Shown here piece by piece: positions 35,735-41,947 of a stretch of 61,607 bases of DNA (position 1 is the stretch's first letter; each line of letters opens with the position of its first letter). A program made the translations under genes and the position numbers. This stretch comes from Pseudomonadales bacterium (GTDB taxonomy: Bacteria; Pseudomonadota; Gammaproteobacteria; Pseudomonadales; Azotimanducaceae). The notes beneath the pieces were generated by a model, which saw nothing but the letters and a program-made list of their open reading frames with translations, ran no database searches and was not told where the DNA came from. The stretch covers positions 1-61,607 of the forward strand of contig WLWP01000006.1 in the NCBI GenBank assembly GCA_012103505.1, written 5' to 3'.

Positions 35735-35949
35735 TGTGCTATGTCTTGGTAGAAGATGGTTTGTCCATCCTCGCTTATGTATTCTGCGTCTATTAAGGCC
35801 TTCGCAGTTCTGCCGTAGTGACCCTGAAGAGACCAAGCCATTCCTGACTTGATTAGTTCTGCAAATAGCTGAAGGATTTCAGCCTCGTTGATGTTGCCCT
35901 CTTCATAGGCAATTATTCTATCCATTAACTCCATATTGTTATCTTTCAT
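35731..35949 (-). CDS. Small phage protein with GHYGRTAKALID motif
   Basis: A 72-residue protein: RIIAYEEGNINEAEILQLF, then SGMAWSLQGHYGRTAKALID. I recognise this pattern as a widespread uncharacterised phage protein (the DUF7417-type short protein, from memory). It is probably an early protein. Overlaps the zinc-ribbon gene upstream by 11 bp. Confidence 0.68.
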   Translation of the reverse strand: MKDNNMELMDRIIAYEEGNINEAEILQLFAELIKSGMAWSLQGHYGRTAKALIDAEYISEDGQTIFYQDIAQ

Positions 35950-36154
35950 CTCTGTTCATTTCGCCCCAATATTCTTGGTGGCATTCTATTGAGCAAGGTT
36001 GACCCTCAACCTCTACTTCTGTGTCTCCACAATTGACGCACGTGTGCGCTACGTCGTTAAACTCGCAATGTTCCTTGCAGTCAGGACAGATGTCGCGTAG
36101 GATATCCTCCTCGTTAGATGAGGCCCCACAGCAGTCGCTAAATTTCTCTTCCAT
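35939..36154 (-). CDS. Zinc-ribbon protein
   Basis: A 71-residue acidic protein with Cys clusters DCCGA, CPDCKEHC, CVNCG and PCSIECH. It has enough Cys and His for one or two zinc sites. Small zinc-ribbon proteins with CxxCxxHC are common in early phage regions and may bind RNA polymerase, RNA or DNA. The target here is unknown. Confidence 0.68.
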   Translation of the reverse strand: MEEKFSDCCGASSNEEDILRDICPDCKEHCEFNDVAHTCVNCGDTEVEVEGQPCSIECHQEYWGEMNRDER

Positions 36155-36159
36155 ACTGA

Positions 36160-36447
36160 TTAAACTTTATAAATGCAACATACTGCTGGGTTGTCCCACT
36201 CAGCATAAGACTTAGCCTCATATAAAACCTGAGAAAGTTCCTCACTCGGGCATCCGTGGTTGACGTAGTAGTCAATATGCGTCTCTGTCTCCTCCGTAAT
36301 GCCCTCTGTCCATATCCATAGCGCGGGTCTGTCCCCGTGTACGAAGTCGTACCCGTAGTTCTTCTGAACCGCGATATTCATACGGTCTAGCTTCTTAAAT
36401 AACTTCTCCACTTCGTGGAGCGTGTATTGTCCTAAATTTTCTGTCAT
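36160..36447 (-). CDS. Hypothetical protein, 95 residues
   Basis: The open frame extends to 36501, but that part overlaps a tRNA-like element. ATG 36447 (MTENLGQYTLHEVEKLF) is the sensible start and has the AATACATAATACAATG leader typical of this block. The protein is alpha/beta, with DFVHGDRPALWIWTE and VCCIYKV segments. Not recognised. Confidence 0.58.
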   Translation of the reverse strand: MTENLGQYTLHEVEKLFKKLDRMNIAVQKNYGYDFVHGDRPALWIWTEGITEETETHIDYYVNHGCPSEELSQVLYEAKSYAEWDNPAVCCIYKV

Positions 36448-36476
36448 TGTATTATGTATTGGTGAATATAAATTGG

Positions 36477-36561
36477 TACACGTAGGGGAGTCGAACCCCA
36501 TTGTTAGTCTCTATGCGTAAAGAGTAACAATCCATCTGCGAACCACCACAGATTACGTGTA
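36477..36561 (-). tRNA. tRNA-like element, possible Asn(GUU)
   Basis: On the minus strand TACACGT pairs with ACGTGTA (7 bp). The T-arm is GGGG TTCGACT CCCC and the D-arm-like TCTG ... CAGA has a GTGGTTCG loop. A possible anticodon loop TTGTTAC gives GUU, but its stem is imperfect and the variable region is very long; ATTGTTA/TAACAAT can pair instead. CCA follows the acceptor in the DNA. This is the best formed of the three tRNA-like elements. Confidence 0.55.
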
Positions 36562-36568
36562 TGTTTAT

Positions 36569-36727
36569 TTAGTAGTATGCCTCACAAGCGTGTGTGCTAG
36601 GATTGCCGTAAACGTTGGCTGACTTGGTTGCCGTGCAAGAGACTAGGCAAAGGATAAGGTAGAAGGCTACGCTCCATATAATTAGAGTCGTTAAGCAGTA
36701 CCTAAAAGATCGGGTATTTTGATTCAT
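36569..36727 (-). CDS. Small membrane lipoprotein, 52 residues
   Basis: MNQNTRSFRYCLTTLIIWSV, then a hydrophobic segment ending in LCLVSC, a good lipobox (cleavage before Cys 31), and a short exported tail TATKSANVYGN. The predicted product is a lipoprotein anchored in the cell envelope. It could act in superinfection exclusion or envelope modification, but that is a guess. Its shortened paralogue lies at 35660-35734. Starts 12 bp after a duplicated gene remnant. Confidence 0.58.
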   Translation of the reverse strand: MNQNTRSFRYCLTTLIIWSVAFYLILCLVSCTATKSANVYGNPSTHACEAYY

Positions 36728-36739
36728 TTTAATTGGGTT

Positions 36740-36787
36740 TTATGATGTTATTAATTCTATGTTATCTCCTTGTAAACTTTCATTGAT
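36740..36787 (-). pseudogene. Remnant matching the C-terminus of the 37179-37448 gene
   Basis: On the minus strand this reads INESLQGDNIELITS and a stop, almost the same as the end of the 89-residue protein (IIESLQGDNIELIYHEH). There is an upstream stop codon, so it is not a gene. It marks a past local duplication followed by loss. Confidence 0.55.
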
Positions 36788-36941
36788 GTTTTTTTATATG
36801 GTTTAGTTGTCTGCCTATGTCGAGGATGTTCTCACCCTCAGCTATACATAGGTTGTAGTGTTGCCTCCATGCATCACATGAAAGGAAGTTGTTGAACCAA
36901 TCAAGGTACATGGCTTCTATTTGTGTGTTAGTGTAGTTCAT
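36780..36941 (-). CDS. Small protein, 53 residues
   Basis: MNYTNTQIEAMYLDWFNNFL, then SCDAWRQHYNLCIAEGENIL and a short tail. ATG overlaps the stop of the next gene upstream as ATGA, indicating coupled translation. The W-x2-F ... WRxxYNxxIxxG pattern is like other short early phage proteins. Function unknown. Confidence 0.58.
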   Translation of the reverse strand: MNYTNTQIEAMYLDWFNNFLSCDAWRQHYNLCIAEGENILDIGRQLNHIKKHQ

Positions 36942-37189
36942 GATTCCTTGCTTCTATCTCTGTATGTGTCCATTAGGTCAGTAATTTCATCCTGATACTT
37001 ATCGTATATTCTTTTCTGATTTACGATTGGCTCGCCATCTCGTAGCATGTCCGCTAACTTGTCAAGCCATTCTGCCTCTGCTCTGCTCCTAAGCAATTCA
37101 TACCTGTGTGTTAGTAACTGCTTCGCTAGTTCTTCTCGTGTAAGGTCTAGGCTTACGATGTTGTCTATTAGTTCTTGTTTAATGTTCAT
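36938..37189 (-). CDS. Small charged helical protein, 83 residues
   Basis: Strongly helical and charged (MNIKQELIDNIVSLDLTREE, RYELLRSRAEAEWLDKL). It overlaps the gene upstream by 11 bp and the one downstream by 4 bp. Not recognised. Confidence 0.58.
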   Translation of the reverse strand: MNIKQELIDNIVSLDLTREELAKQLLTHRYELLRSRAEAEWLDKLADMLRDGEPIVNQKRIYDKYQDEITDLMDTYRDRSKES

Positions 37190-37448
37190 GATATATAAGT
37201 TCTATGTTATCACCCTGTAAACTCTCAATGATATGTAAGGTGTTTATATTTCCGTCCTTTACGGGGTATATGGTGGCTTGTATTGTGCCATCTCCTACAT
37301 CGAATACGTTGACATCCATATGTTCTCCAATGTTTGTCCACACATCTAAGGGGTGTTCTATGTCGTTCACACCTATAAGTGAAGGCAGTTTCAATACACC
37401 GAACAATGTGCTTGTTATTTTTATTCTTGTTAGTATTCCTTTAGTCAT
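37179..37448 (-). CDS. Hypothetical protein, 89 residues
   Basis: A beta-rich protein (LTRIKITSTLFGVLKLPSLI, DVGDGTIQATIYPVKDGN), ending IIESLQGDNIELIYHEH. Part of its 3' end is duplicated as a remnant at 36740-36787. Not recognised. Confidence 0.58.
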   Translation of the reverse strand: MTKGILTRIKITSTLFGVLKLPSLIGVNDIEHPLDVWTNIGEHMDVNVFDVGDGTIQATIYPVKDGNINTLHIIESLQGDNIELIYHEH

Positions 37449-37452
37449 AATG

Positions 37453-37686
37453 TTATTGGATCTTGATTGTTTCTATTGCTATTCTGTTGTACGTACCCGC
37501 ACTCTCGTTTTCTGCATAGAACTCTGTCTCTGTATGCTCGAAGATGTTAAGGTCATCTCCGTGTGATAAATACTGCGTAAGTAGTTCGGTGTAACGAACT
37601 CCCGCGTCAATTGGGTTAGAAAAGGCTTCCGTTTCGTTCTCTCCACATAGTGTGGATGCTTGGTGTACTGCGTATACGTATTTCAT
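37453..37686 (-). CDS. Hypothetical protein, 77 residues
   Basis: A 77-residue protein (MKYVYAVHQASTLCGENETE) with alpha/beta composition. It is linked to the gene upstream by a 4-bp overlap. Not recognised. Confidence 0.56.
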   Translation of the reverse strand: MKYVYAVHQASTLCGENETEAFSNPIDAGVRYTELLTQYLSHGDDLNIFEHTETEFYAENESAGTYNRIAIETIKIQ

Positions 37687-37925
37687 TTTAATAGGTTTTT
37701 AATTTTAGATATAGTGTCCATCTCTGTTCCTAAGTTTTTGCGTAGCTTACCTACCTTTGTTTCATACATATTTACTCTTGATGAATATGCAAGGATGGTT
37801 TCTCTTAGGTCTTCGATTAAGGCTTCTTGTCTCTCAATCTTCTCAACGGCTCTCTCTAAATCGAACGAACGTTGGATTGCAAGGTCGTGCCATTCCTGAT
37901 TCTGTTTTTCGTGTAGTGCATTCAT
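37683..37925 (-). CDS. Coiled-coil protein, 80 residues
   Basis: Continuous heptad-like helix from about residue 10 to the end (LERAVEKIERQEALIEDLRE, then YETKVGKLRKNL). Starts with the leader TAATCTAATATACTATG and lies just downstream of structured RNA element 2. Function unknown; probably forms dimers or a partner-binding rod. Confidence 0.6.
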   Translation of the reverse strand: MNALHEKQNQEWHDLAIQRSFDLERAVEKIERQEALIEDLRETILAYSSRVNMYETKVGKLRKNLGTEMDTISKIKNLLK

Positions 37926-37950
37926 AGTATATTAGATTAGTTAATAATTA

Positions 37951-37998
37951 GAGCGGAGAGACGAGGCGAATCGTCTCGAGGCGCGCGCTGCCTCCGCT
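37951..37998 (-). ncRNA. Structured RNA element 2 (covarying hairpin)
   Basis: Directly after the stop of the 105-residue gene. Outer stem AGCGGAG (37952-37958)/CTCCGCT (37992-37998), inner stem AGACGA/TCGTCT (37959-37964/37971-37976), loop GGCGAA, then 15 nt. It has the same architecture and loop as element 1 but different paired bases, which is strong evidence for selection on RNA structure. Confidence 0.65.
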
Positions 37999-38004
37999 TG
38001 TTGG

Positions 38005-38322
38005 TTATGCTAAGTATTGGTTGCCGTATACTTTCCTGAAGTATGTCTCTCTCTCTTCGCTTGTGATGGTGTTAGCATATAGCTTTGACCTAAGTTCATT
38101 AAGGTCTCCGCTTTTCTCTTTGAACCACTTACGAAGTGTAGTGAGCGTTTGAGTGTCGCTCATTGGAACAAATCGCCCCCTAGATGTGCTCCACGTTTCC
38201 ATCTCACGTGTACGTTCAAACCAAGACTGCCTTGCGTCTTCTTCGCACTCTGAGACGTTTCCTACGTACCATTTGACGTAGCGTTCTCTTAGTCTATTTA
38301 ACTTGTCTTGTGTAGTCATCAT
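38005..38322 (-). CDS. Hypothetical protein, 105 residues
   Basis: A charged helical protein (LNRLRERYVKWYVGNVSECE, RSKLYANTITSEERETYFRK). It overlaps the gene upstream by 4 bp. It resembles other short early proteins of phages in having a Trp/Arg-rich N-terminus. Not recognised. Confidence 0.58.
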   Translation of the reverse strand: MMTTQDKLNRLRERYVKWYVGNVSECEEDARQSWFERTREMETWSTSRGRFVPMSDTQTLTTLRKWFKEKSGDLNELRSKLYANTITSEERETYFRKVYGNQYLA

Positions 38323-38543
38323 AGTGATAAGGTGTTAAGGATGTCCATTGCTTTGCTCATCGCATAGCTTCTGCGCTGAACCATCGTGCCTACAATCTGT
38401 GGCGTAGGTAGTTCGATGCTGATTGTGTCTGCGCCCCAAGCCAAACCGCTTCCCGAGACTGCCTCGAAATCGTAGCTTTTCTCGTTCCTTTGGATAGCGT
38501 CAGCTATAGCATTCGTGTGTTCAATTCTGTCTTGTAATGTCAT
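38319..38543 (-). CDS. Hypothetical protein, 74 residues
   Basis: MTLQDRIEHTNAIADAIQRN, then a short beta part ending in a helix. Starts with the common leader TAATCTAATACACTATG. Not recognised. Confidence 0.56.
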   Translation of the reverse strand: MTLQDRIEHTNAIADAIQRNEKSYDFEAVSGSGLAWGADTISIELPTPQIVGTMVQRRSYAMSKAMDILNTLSL

Positions 38544-38567
38544 AGTGTATTAGATTAGTGAATAAAT

Positions 38568-38617
38568 GTAACAGACGTCTCACGACGTTTCGACCATTAA
38601 GGTCTCGTCAGTGTTAC
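38568..38617 (-). ncRNA. Intergenic structured hairpin, possible third element
   Basis: GTAACA (38568-38573) pairs with TGTTAC (38612-38617). Inside are hairpins ACGTC/GACGT and GACC/GGTC. It overlaps the stop of the upstream gene, as elements 1 and 2 nearly do, but lacks the GGCGAA loop. It is probably functional structure, but of a different type. Confidence 0.45.
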
Positions 38618-38838
38618 TGAATCTCTATCGTCCTCTCTTCTATAGCCTCTTGCATCTCGTCTTGCCAATCTGAATTAAGCACGTTCTCGTATGCCTCCTC
38701 GAGCGTGACGTGTGCCCAATTTGTGCGGACGTTGTACTGCCCTGATGCAACCATCTCATCAGACGGAGTATAGTATACTTCTATGCTGATGTTGTCTACG
38801 TCTCTCTGTCCGCAGTTTACTACTTTGAAATCGTTCAT
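38614..38838 (-). CDS. Small acidic protein, first gene of the early block
   Basis: A 74-residue protein (MNDFKVVNCGQRDVDNISIE, then WAHVTLEEAYENVLN). It is the first gene of the leftward block of small genes, 31 bp downstream of a perfect promoter box, and so probably among the first phage proteins made. Not recognised. Confidence 0.6.
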   Translation of the reverse strand: MNDFKVVNCGQRDVDNISIEVYYTPSDEMVASGQYNVRTNWAHVTLEEAYENVLNSDWQDEMQEAIEERTIEIQ

Positions 38839-38868
38839 TGTGTGTGTATTAAATGTTTAATGTTGGGG

Positions 38869-38876
38869 CAAAGATA
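38869..38876 (-). promoter_or_regulatory. Minus-strand promoter box TATCTTTG
   Basis: CAAAGATA on the plus strand. A TTG-like -33 triplet (CAA at 38899-38901) lies 22 bp upstream. It should drive the leftward block of small genes. Confidence 0.72.
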
Positions 38877-38879
38877 GTT

Positions 38880-39330
38880 CACACTTTGTGTATTTCGACA
38901 AGGAATGCAAAAAACTTTTTGAAATAGTTTACTTAATGTTCAAAAAATGAGTATAGATAGGGCATACAGAGCGATGCTTTACCTGAAATTATTTTGTGTG
39001 GTGAGTAGTCGCGGAGGGATTAAGGGAAGGTTATGTATACCTTCTCCCCTTGTTTACTCTCTTCAGGTGGGTGAATGGGGGACGGGAGACCCATACCAAA
39101 CCATTACCGCTCGATGCATCGGGGATGCGTGAGACGTAGCGTACATAGGGCGTACAGACAGAGACCATTGACGCGGGGCGCGGGGCGATTAGGAATCCTG
39201 AAACATTCCACAAAAAAATTTGAAACCGAAGCCCCCCCTCAAAAACAATATCGGCTTTCATATGAGGCACACAACCTGTCAGATCACCTAGAACCCTCAA
39301 CTTCTATATATCTCGTAAAAAAATTTTCAC
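38880..39330. other. 450-bp region without a supported gene
   Basis: Between the divergent promoters at 38869 (minus) and 39331 (plus). Short frames exist on both strands but none has a convincing start, composition or context. The stretch 39030-39250 is unusually G/C-rich for an intergenic region here, with GCGGGGCGCGGGGCG at about 39174, small hairpins (GCATC GGG GATGC near 39118), and runs CCCCCCC and AAAAAAA. It may hold a structured RNA, a packaging site or regulatory DNA. Confidence 0.5.
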
Positions 39331-39338
39331 TATCTTTG
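39331..39338 (+). promoter_or_regulatory. Promoter box TATCTTTG, 4 nt before ATG
   Basis: TATCTTTG then TTGC then ATG at 39343. A transcript from this box would start at or next to the start codon. Confidence 0.72.
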
Positions 39339-39342
39339 TTGC

Positions 39343-39534
39343 ATGATGAAAAAGAACTACACACCAGGGTTGACTGTCCAAGACGGTCGCCTTATAAATC
39401 ACAGACCTGACGGAGAGACTGGCATTGCTATGGCGGCTCGCATACGTAAGAACCGAGCTCACCAGTATAAGGCTGAGTGTATTGCTGACGGGATTGAGCT
39501 AGCTGAGATGCGTAATAGCATGAAGCGCTACTGA
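39343..39534 (+). CDS. Small basic protein, 63 residues
   Basis: MMKKNYTPGLTVQDGRLINH, then a helical Arg/Lys-rich second half (AARIRKNRAHQYKAECIADG). It has its own promoter box 4 nt upstream and is followed after 3 bp by another small gene. Basic charge suggests nucleic-acid binding. Not recognised. Confidence 0.6.
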   Translation: MMKKNYTPGLTVQDGRLINHRPDGETGIAMAARIRKNRAHQYKAECIADGIELAEMRNSMKRY

Positions 39535-39537
39535 GGC

Positions 39538-39825
39538 ATGAGTGGGAATACATACAATGTAAACTCTAATTCTTCTCGATCAATCAAGGGGAGGAAGAAG
39601 AGGTCTACTCAAACGAATACTGTTACTAACACAACTACTGGGGAGAGTTCTTCTAACACGTCTACTCAAACTGACAAGGGCAATAAGTCTAAGTCTAAGA
39701 ATGTCTTTAAGGTTTTTGATTCTAACGGAAACTTATTGGTCAAACAGAAGGACAAAACAAACAGAAGGGGGAAGACTAGGACTAAGTTAAGGGTAACAAG
39801 AAAGGGTAGAAGGGCAGGATATTAG
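39538..39825 (+). CDS. Ser/Thr/Asn/Lys-rich protein, 95 residues
   Basis: The first 55 residues are low-complexity Ser, Thr, Asn and Lys (NTVTNTTTGESSSNTSTQTD). A short ordered stretch FKVFDSNGNLLVKQKD follows, then a very basic C-terminus (RRGKTRTKLRVTRKGRR). Probably disordered and DNA- or RNA-binding. Ends just before iteron region B. Confidence 0.58.
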   Translation: MSGNTYNVNSNSSRSIKGRKKRSTQTNTVTNTTTGESSSNTSTQTDKGNKSKSKNVFKVFDSNGNLLVKQKDKTNRRGKTRTKLRVTRKGRRAGY

Positions 39826-39830
39826 TTTAT

Positions 39831-40026
39831 TATGTCGATAACTGTCATTTCTATGTCGTTTTTATGTCGATTTTTTTTAGACTAAAGATATAGTAATAAG
39901 ATAGTTAAGGGAAATTATGTCGATATGTCGATTTGTTCCCACTTTTGTAGGATTTTTTTTACACTCTCCATAATAGTTTTATATATATATATATAGGGGA
40001 AGTTATTTTCGACATTCTGTCATAGT
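39831..40026. other. Iteron-like region B (candidate origin or operator)
   Basis: TATGTCGAT begins at 39831, a weaker copy at 39841, TATGTCGTT at 39852 and TATGTCGAT at 39863 (11-bp steps). After 53 bp come TATGTCGAT at 39916 and 39924 (8-bp step). A (TA)n run follows at about 39980-39996, then TCGACAT at 40009-40015 in inverted orientation and TGTCATA. The spacing equals that of region A. It lies upstream of the groEL promoter, 8.9 kb from region A. Confidence 0.75.
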
Positions 40027-40046
40027 AGTTTTTAGGTTTAGTGTTG

Positions 40047-40054
40047 TACCTTTG
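40047..40054 (+). promoter_or_regulatory. Promoter box TACCTTTG before groEL
   Basis: Fits TAnnTTTG and lies 22 bp before the groEL ATG, immediately after iteron region B, so a protein bound to the iterons could control it. Confidence 0.7.
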
Positions 40055-40076
40055 GGGAAAATTAAATTAAATCTAC

Positions 40077-41693
40077 ATGAGTGAGTTAGGATACATTCCA
40101 AAAGAACTATGCTTCGACGACGAGGCCCGCACAAAACTTATTAACGGCATTACTAAGCTATCCAAGGCAGTCAAGAGTACGTTAGGTCCTCGTGGCCAGA
40201 CTGTTCTTATAGAGTCTACGGACCATTTACAGGGTATGACTGTCACGAAGGACGGCGTTACTGTAGCTAGGAGTATAGATCTCAACGACGCGGTAGAGAA
40301 CTTAGCGGTACGTATGATGAAGCAGGCCTCAGAGAAGACTGCTAGTGTAGCGGGAGACGGGACTACTACGGCGATTGTATTAACGGAGGCGCTTGTGAAG
40401 GCAGGGATGGAGCACATCTCTCCTGATCACAACAAGACGGAGGTCATCCGATTCATTCAGGACCTTAGTGAGAAGGTCATTGCTCGTCTAGAGAAGAAGT
40501 CTAAGAAGATTACTAAGTCTCGTCTACTAGACGTTGCTACTATATCTGCTAACAACGATAAGGAGTTAGGAAAGATTATAGCTTCTGCATATAACGAGGT
40601 CGGGCCAGACGGTGTTGTTACTGTCGAGCGTTCTCAAACGGACAAGACTTATGCTGAGGTGACGGCGGGTATCCGCATGGACCGTGGGTACTCGTCTAAT
40701 CTTTTCATTAATAACCACAAGAAGGATGAGTGCATCTTAGAGGATGTACGTGTTCTGGTGTGCGACCACGAGATTAATAACGTGCTTCAGATACAGACGG
40801 TGCTCGAGCCTATTATCAAGGGCGGGCTAAAGCTCTTGCTTATTGCTCCGTGCAGTGGAAACGTAGTGAACACTTTAGCGGCCAACGTTGCGCGTAACGG
40901 GTTACAGCTCTGTGCTGTTCCTCCTCCAAGTTTTGGGTTCCGCCAGCATGAGCTCATGCAAGACATCGCTCTTGCGGTAGGTGCGAAATATTTCAGTGAG
41001 AAGACGGGTGACGATCTTTCTCTTATACATCTTGGTGACCTCGGTCACGCGGACAAGGTAATCGTAGGTAAGGAGAGTGCGGTACTTATTAAGAGTAACC
41101 AGGTTACGGATGAGATCTCTACTCGTATCGAGCAGCTCAAGGAGCAGCAGTCTACTACTAAGAACAAGGGGGAGCGTGACTTTATCAACTCCCGTATAGC
41201 GAGTTTAGCTGGCGGTATAGGGTGTATATATGTTGGGGGGGTCTCAGACATAGAGCAGAAGGAGAAGCACGACAGAGTGGACGATGCGGTCTGTGCGGTG
41301 CGCTCGGCCCTTCAGGAGGGTATCCTTCCAGGCGGGGGCCTCGCGTTATATCGTGAGGGGGTGTGGCTGTTCTCTAATGAGACTGATGAGGATGGAGAGT
41401 TTGGTGGTAAAAATGGTGAGGCTGCGATAGATATCTTAGAGGCTGCGCTCAGGGCTCCTGCGGAACAGATCTTAGAAAACGCGGGCAAGCCTTCGTCTCT
41501 ACTCGTAAATACTTCTGATAGCACGGAGAACGATAGCTGGGGGTACGATGTTAAGAACGAGTGTTCGGGGGATATGTACAAGATGGGGATTATAGATCCT
41601 TTGAAAGTAACTAAGCATGCACTGCGCAACGCGGTAAGTGTAGCGACTACGATCTTAAGTACTAACGCAATTGTAACACACGCACGAGCATGA
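40077..41693 (+). CDS. groEL: Phage-encoded chaperonin GroEL (Cpn60)
   Basis: A 538-residue GroEL homologue of near full length. ATP-site features are intact: LGPRGQ (36-41), TKDGVTVAR with D59 (E. coli D52), GDGTTT with D94 (E. coli D87), EKHDRVDDAVCAVRSAL carrying the D398 equivalent, and the GGG motif (ILPGGGLAL). The apical domain keeps PSFGFRQHELMQDIA. The Gly-Gly-Met C-terminal tail of bacterial GroEL is missing; the protein ends THARA. It overlaps groES by 4 bp. It probably folds phage virion proteins, which include very large beta-rich ones. Confidence 0.95.
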   Translation: MSELGYIPKELCFDDEARTKLINGITKLSKAVKSTLGPRGQTVLIESTDHLQGMTVTKDGVTVARSIDLNDAVENLAVRMMKQASEKTASVAGDGTTTAIVLTEALVKAGMEHISPDHNKTEVIRFIQDLSEKVIARLEKKSKKITKSRLLDVATISANNDKELGKIIASAYNEVGPDGVVTVERSQTDKTYAEVTAGIRMDRGYSSNLFINNHKKDECILEDVRVLVCDHEINNVLQIQTVLEPIIKGGLKLLLIAPCSGNVVNTLAANVARNGLQLCAVPPPSFGFRQHELMQDIALAVGAKYFSEKTGDDLSLIHLGDLGHADKVIVGKESAVLIKSNQVTDEISTRIEQLKEQQSTTKNKGERDFINSRIASLAGGIGCIYVGGVSDIEQKEKHDRVDDAVCAVRSALQEGILPGGGLALYREGVWLFSNETDEDGEFGGKNGEAAIDILEAALRAPAEQILENAGKPSSLLVNTSDSTENDSWGYDVKNECSGDMYKMGIIDPLKVTKHALRNAVSVATTILSTNAIVTHARA

Positions 41694-41947
41694 AGCCAGT
41701 AGGAAAATATATATTGATACGAGCTATCGAGGAGGAGATAAAGACTAAGTCAGGACTTATCCTTTCTAATGAGGACGCTAATTCTTTTAGGTATAAAAAA
41801 GGAGAGGTAGTCCAGACAGGCGATGGGGTCCAGGAAATAAAATCCAAGGACAGCATATACTATGACAGACATGCGGGACACTCTATGCTTATTCATAACG
41901 AGTCATATACTATAATTACAGAGCGCGACGTCGTCGTTGTCTTATAA
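41690..41947 (+). CDS. groES: Phage-encoded co-chaperonin GroES (Cpn10)
   Basis: An 85-residue GroES: MKPVGKYILIRAIEEEIKTK, then the mobile loop TKSGLILSNED, the KKGEVVQTGDGVQEI turn, and the final strand SYTIITERDVVVVL. Slightly shorter than typical GroES (95-97). Coupled to groEL through ATGA. It caps the phage GroEL during folding. It overlaps the convergent winged-helix gene by 32 bp. Confidence 0.9.
   Translation: MKPVGKYILIRAIEEEIKTKSGLILSNEDANSFRYKKGEVVQTGDGVQEIKSKDSIYYDRHAGHSMLIHNESYTIITERDVVVVL

Noticed and set aside
36809..36825. A further TATGTCGA iteron
   Set aside because: It is a single copy inside a small gene (coding for a D-I stretch) without neighbours or phasing.
38947..39132. 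Plus-strand frame of 61 residues, and an overlapping frame at 39075-39410
   Set aside because: No promoter or leader, low-complexity Arg/Pro-rich translation, and overlap with a promoter and a better gene. Probably chance frames.
39031..39300. Minus-strand frame of 89 residues in the noncoding region
   Set aside because: It has no leader like those of real minus-strand genes, and composition is unlike neighbouring proteins.
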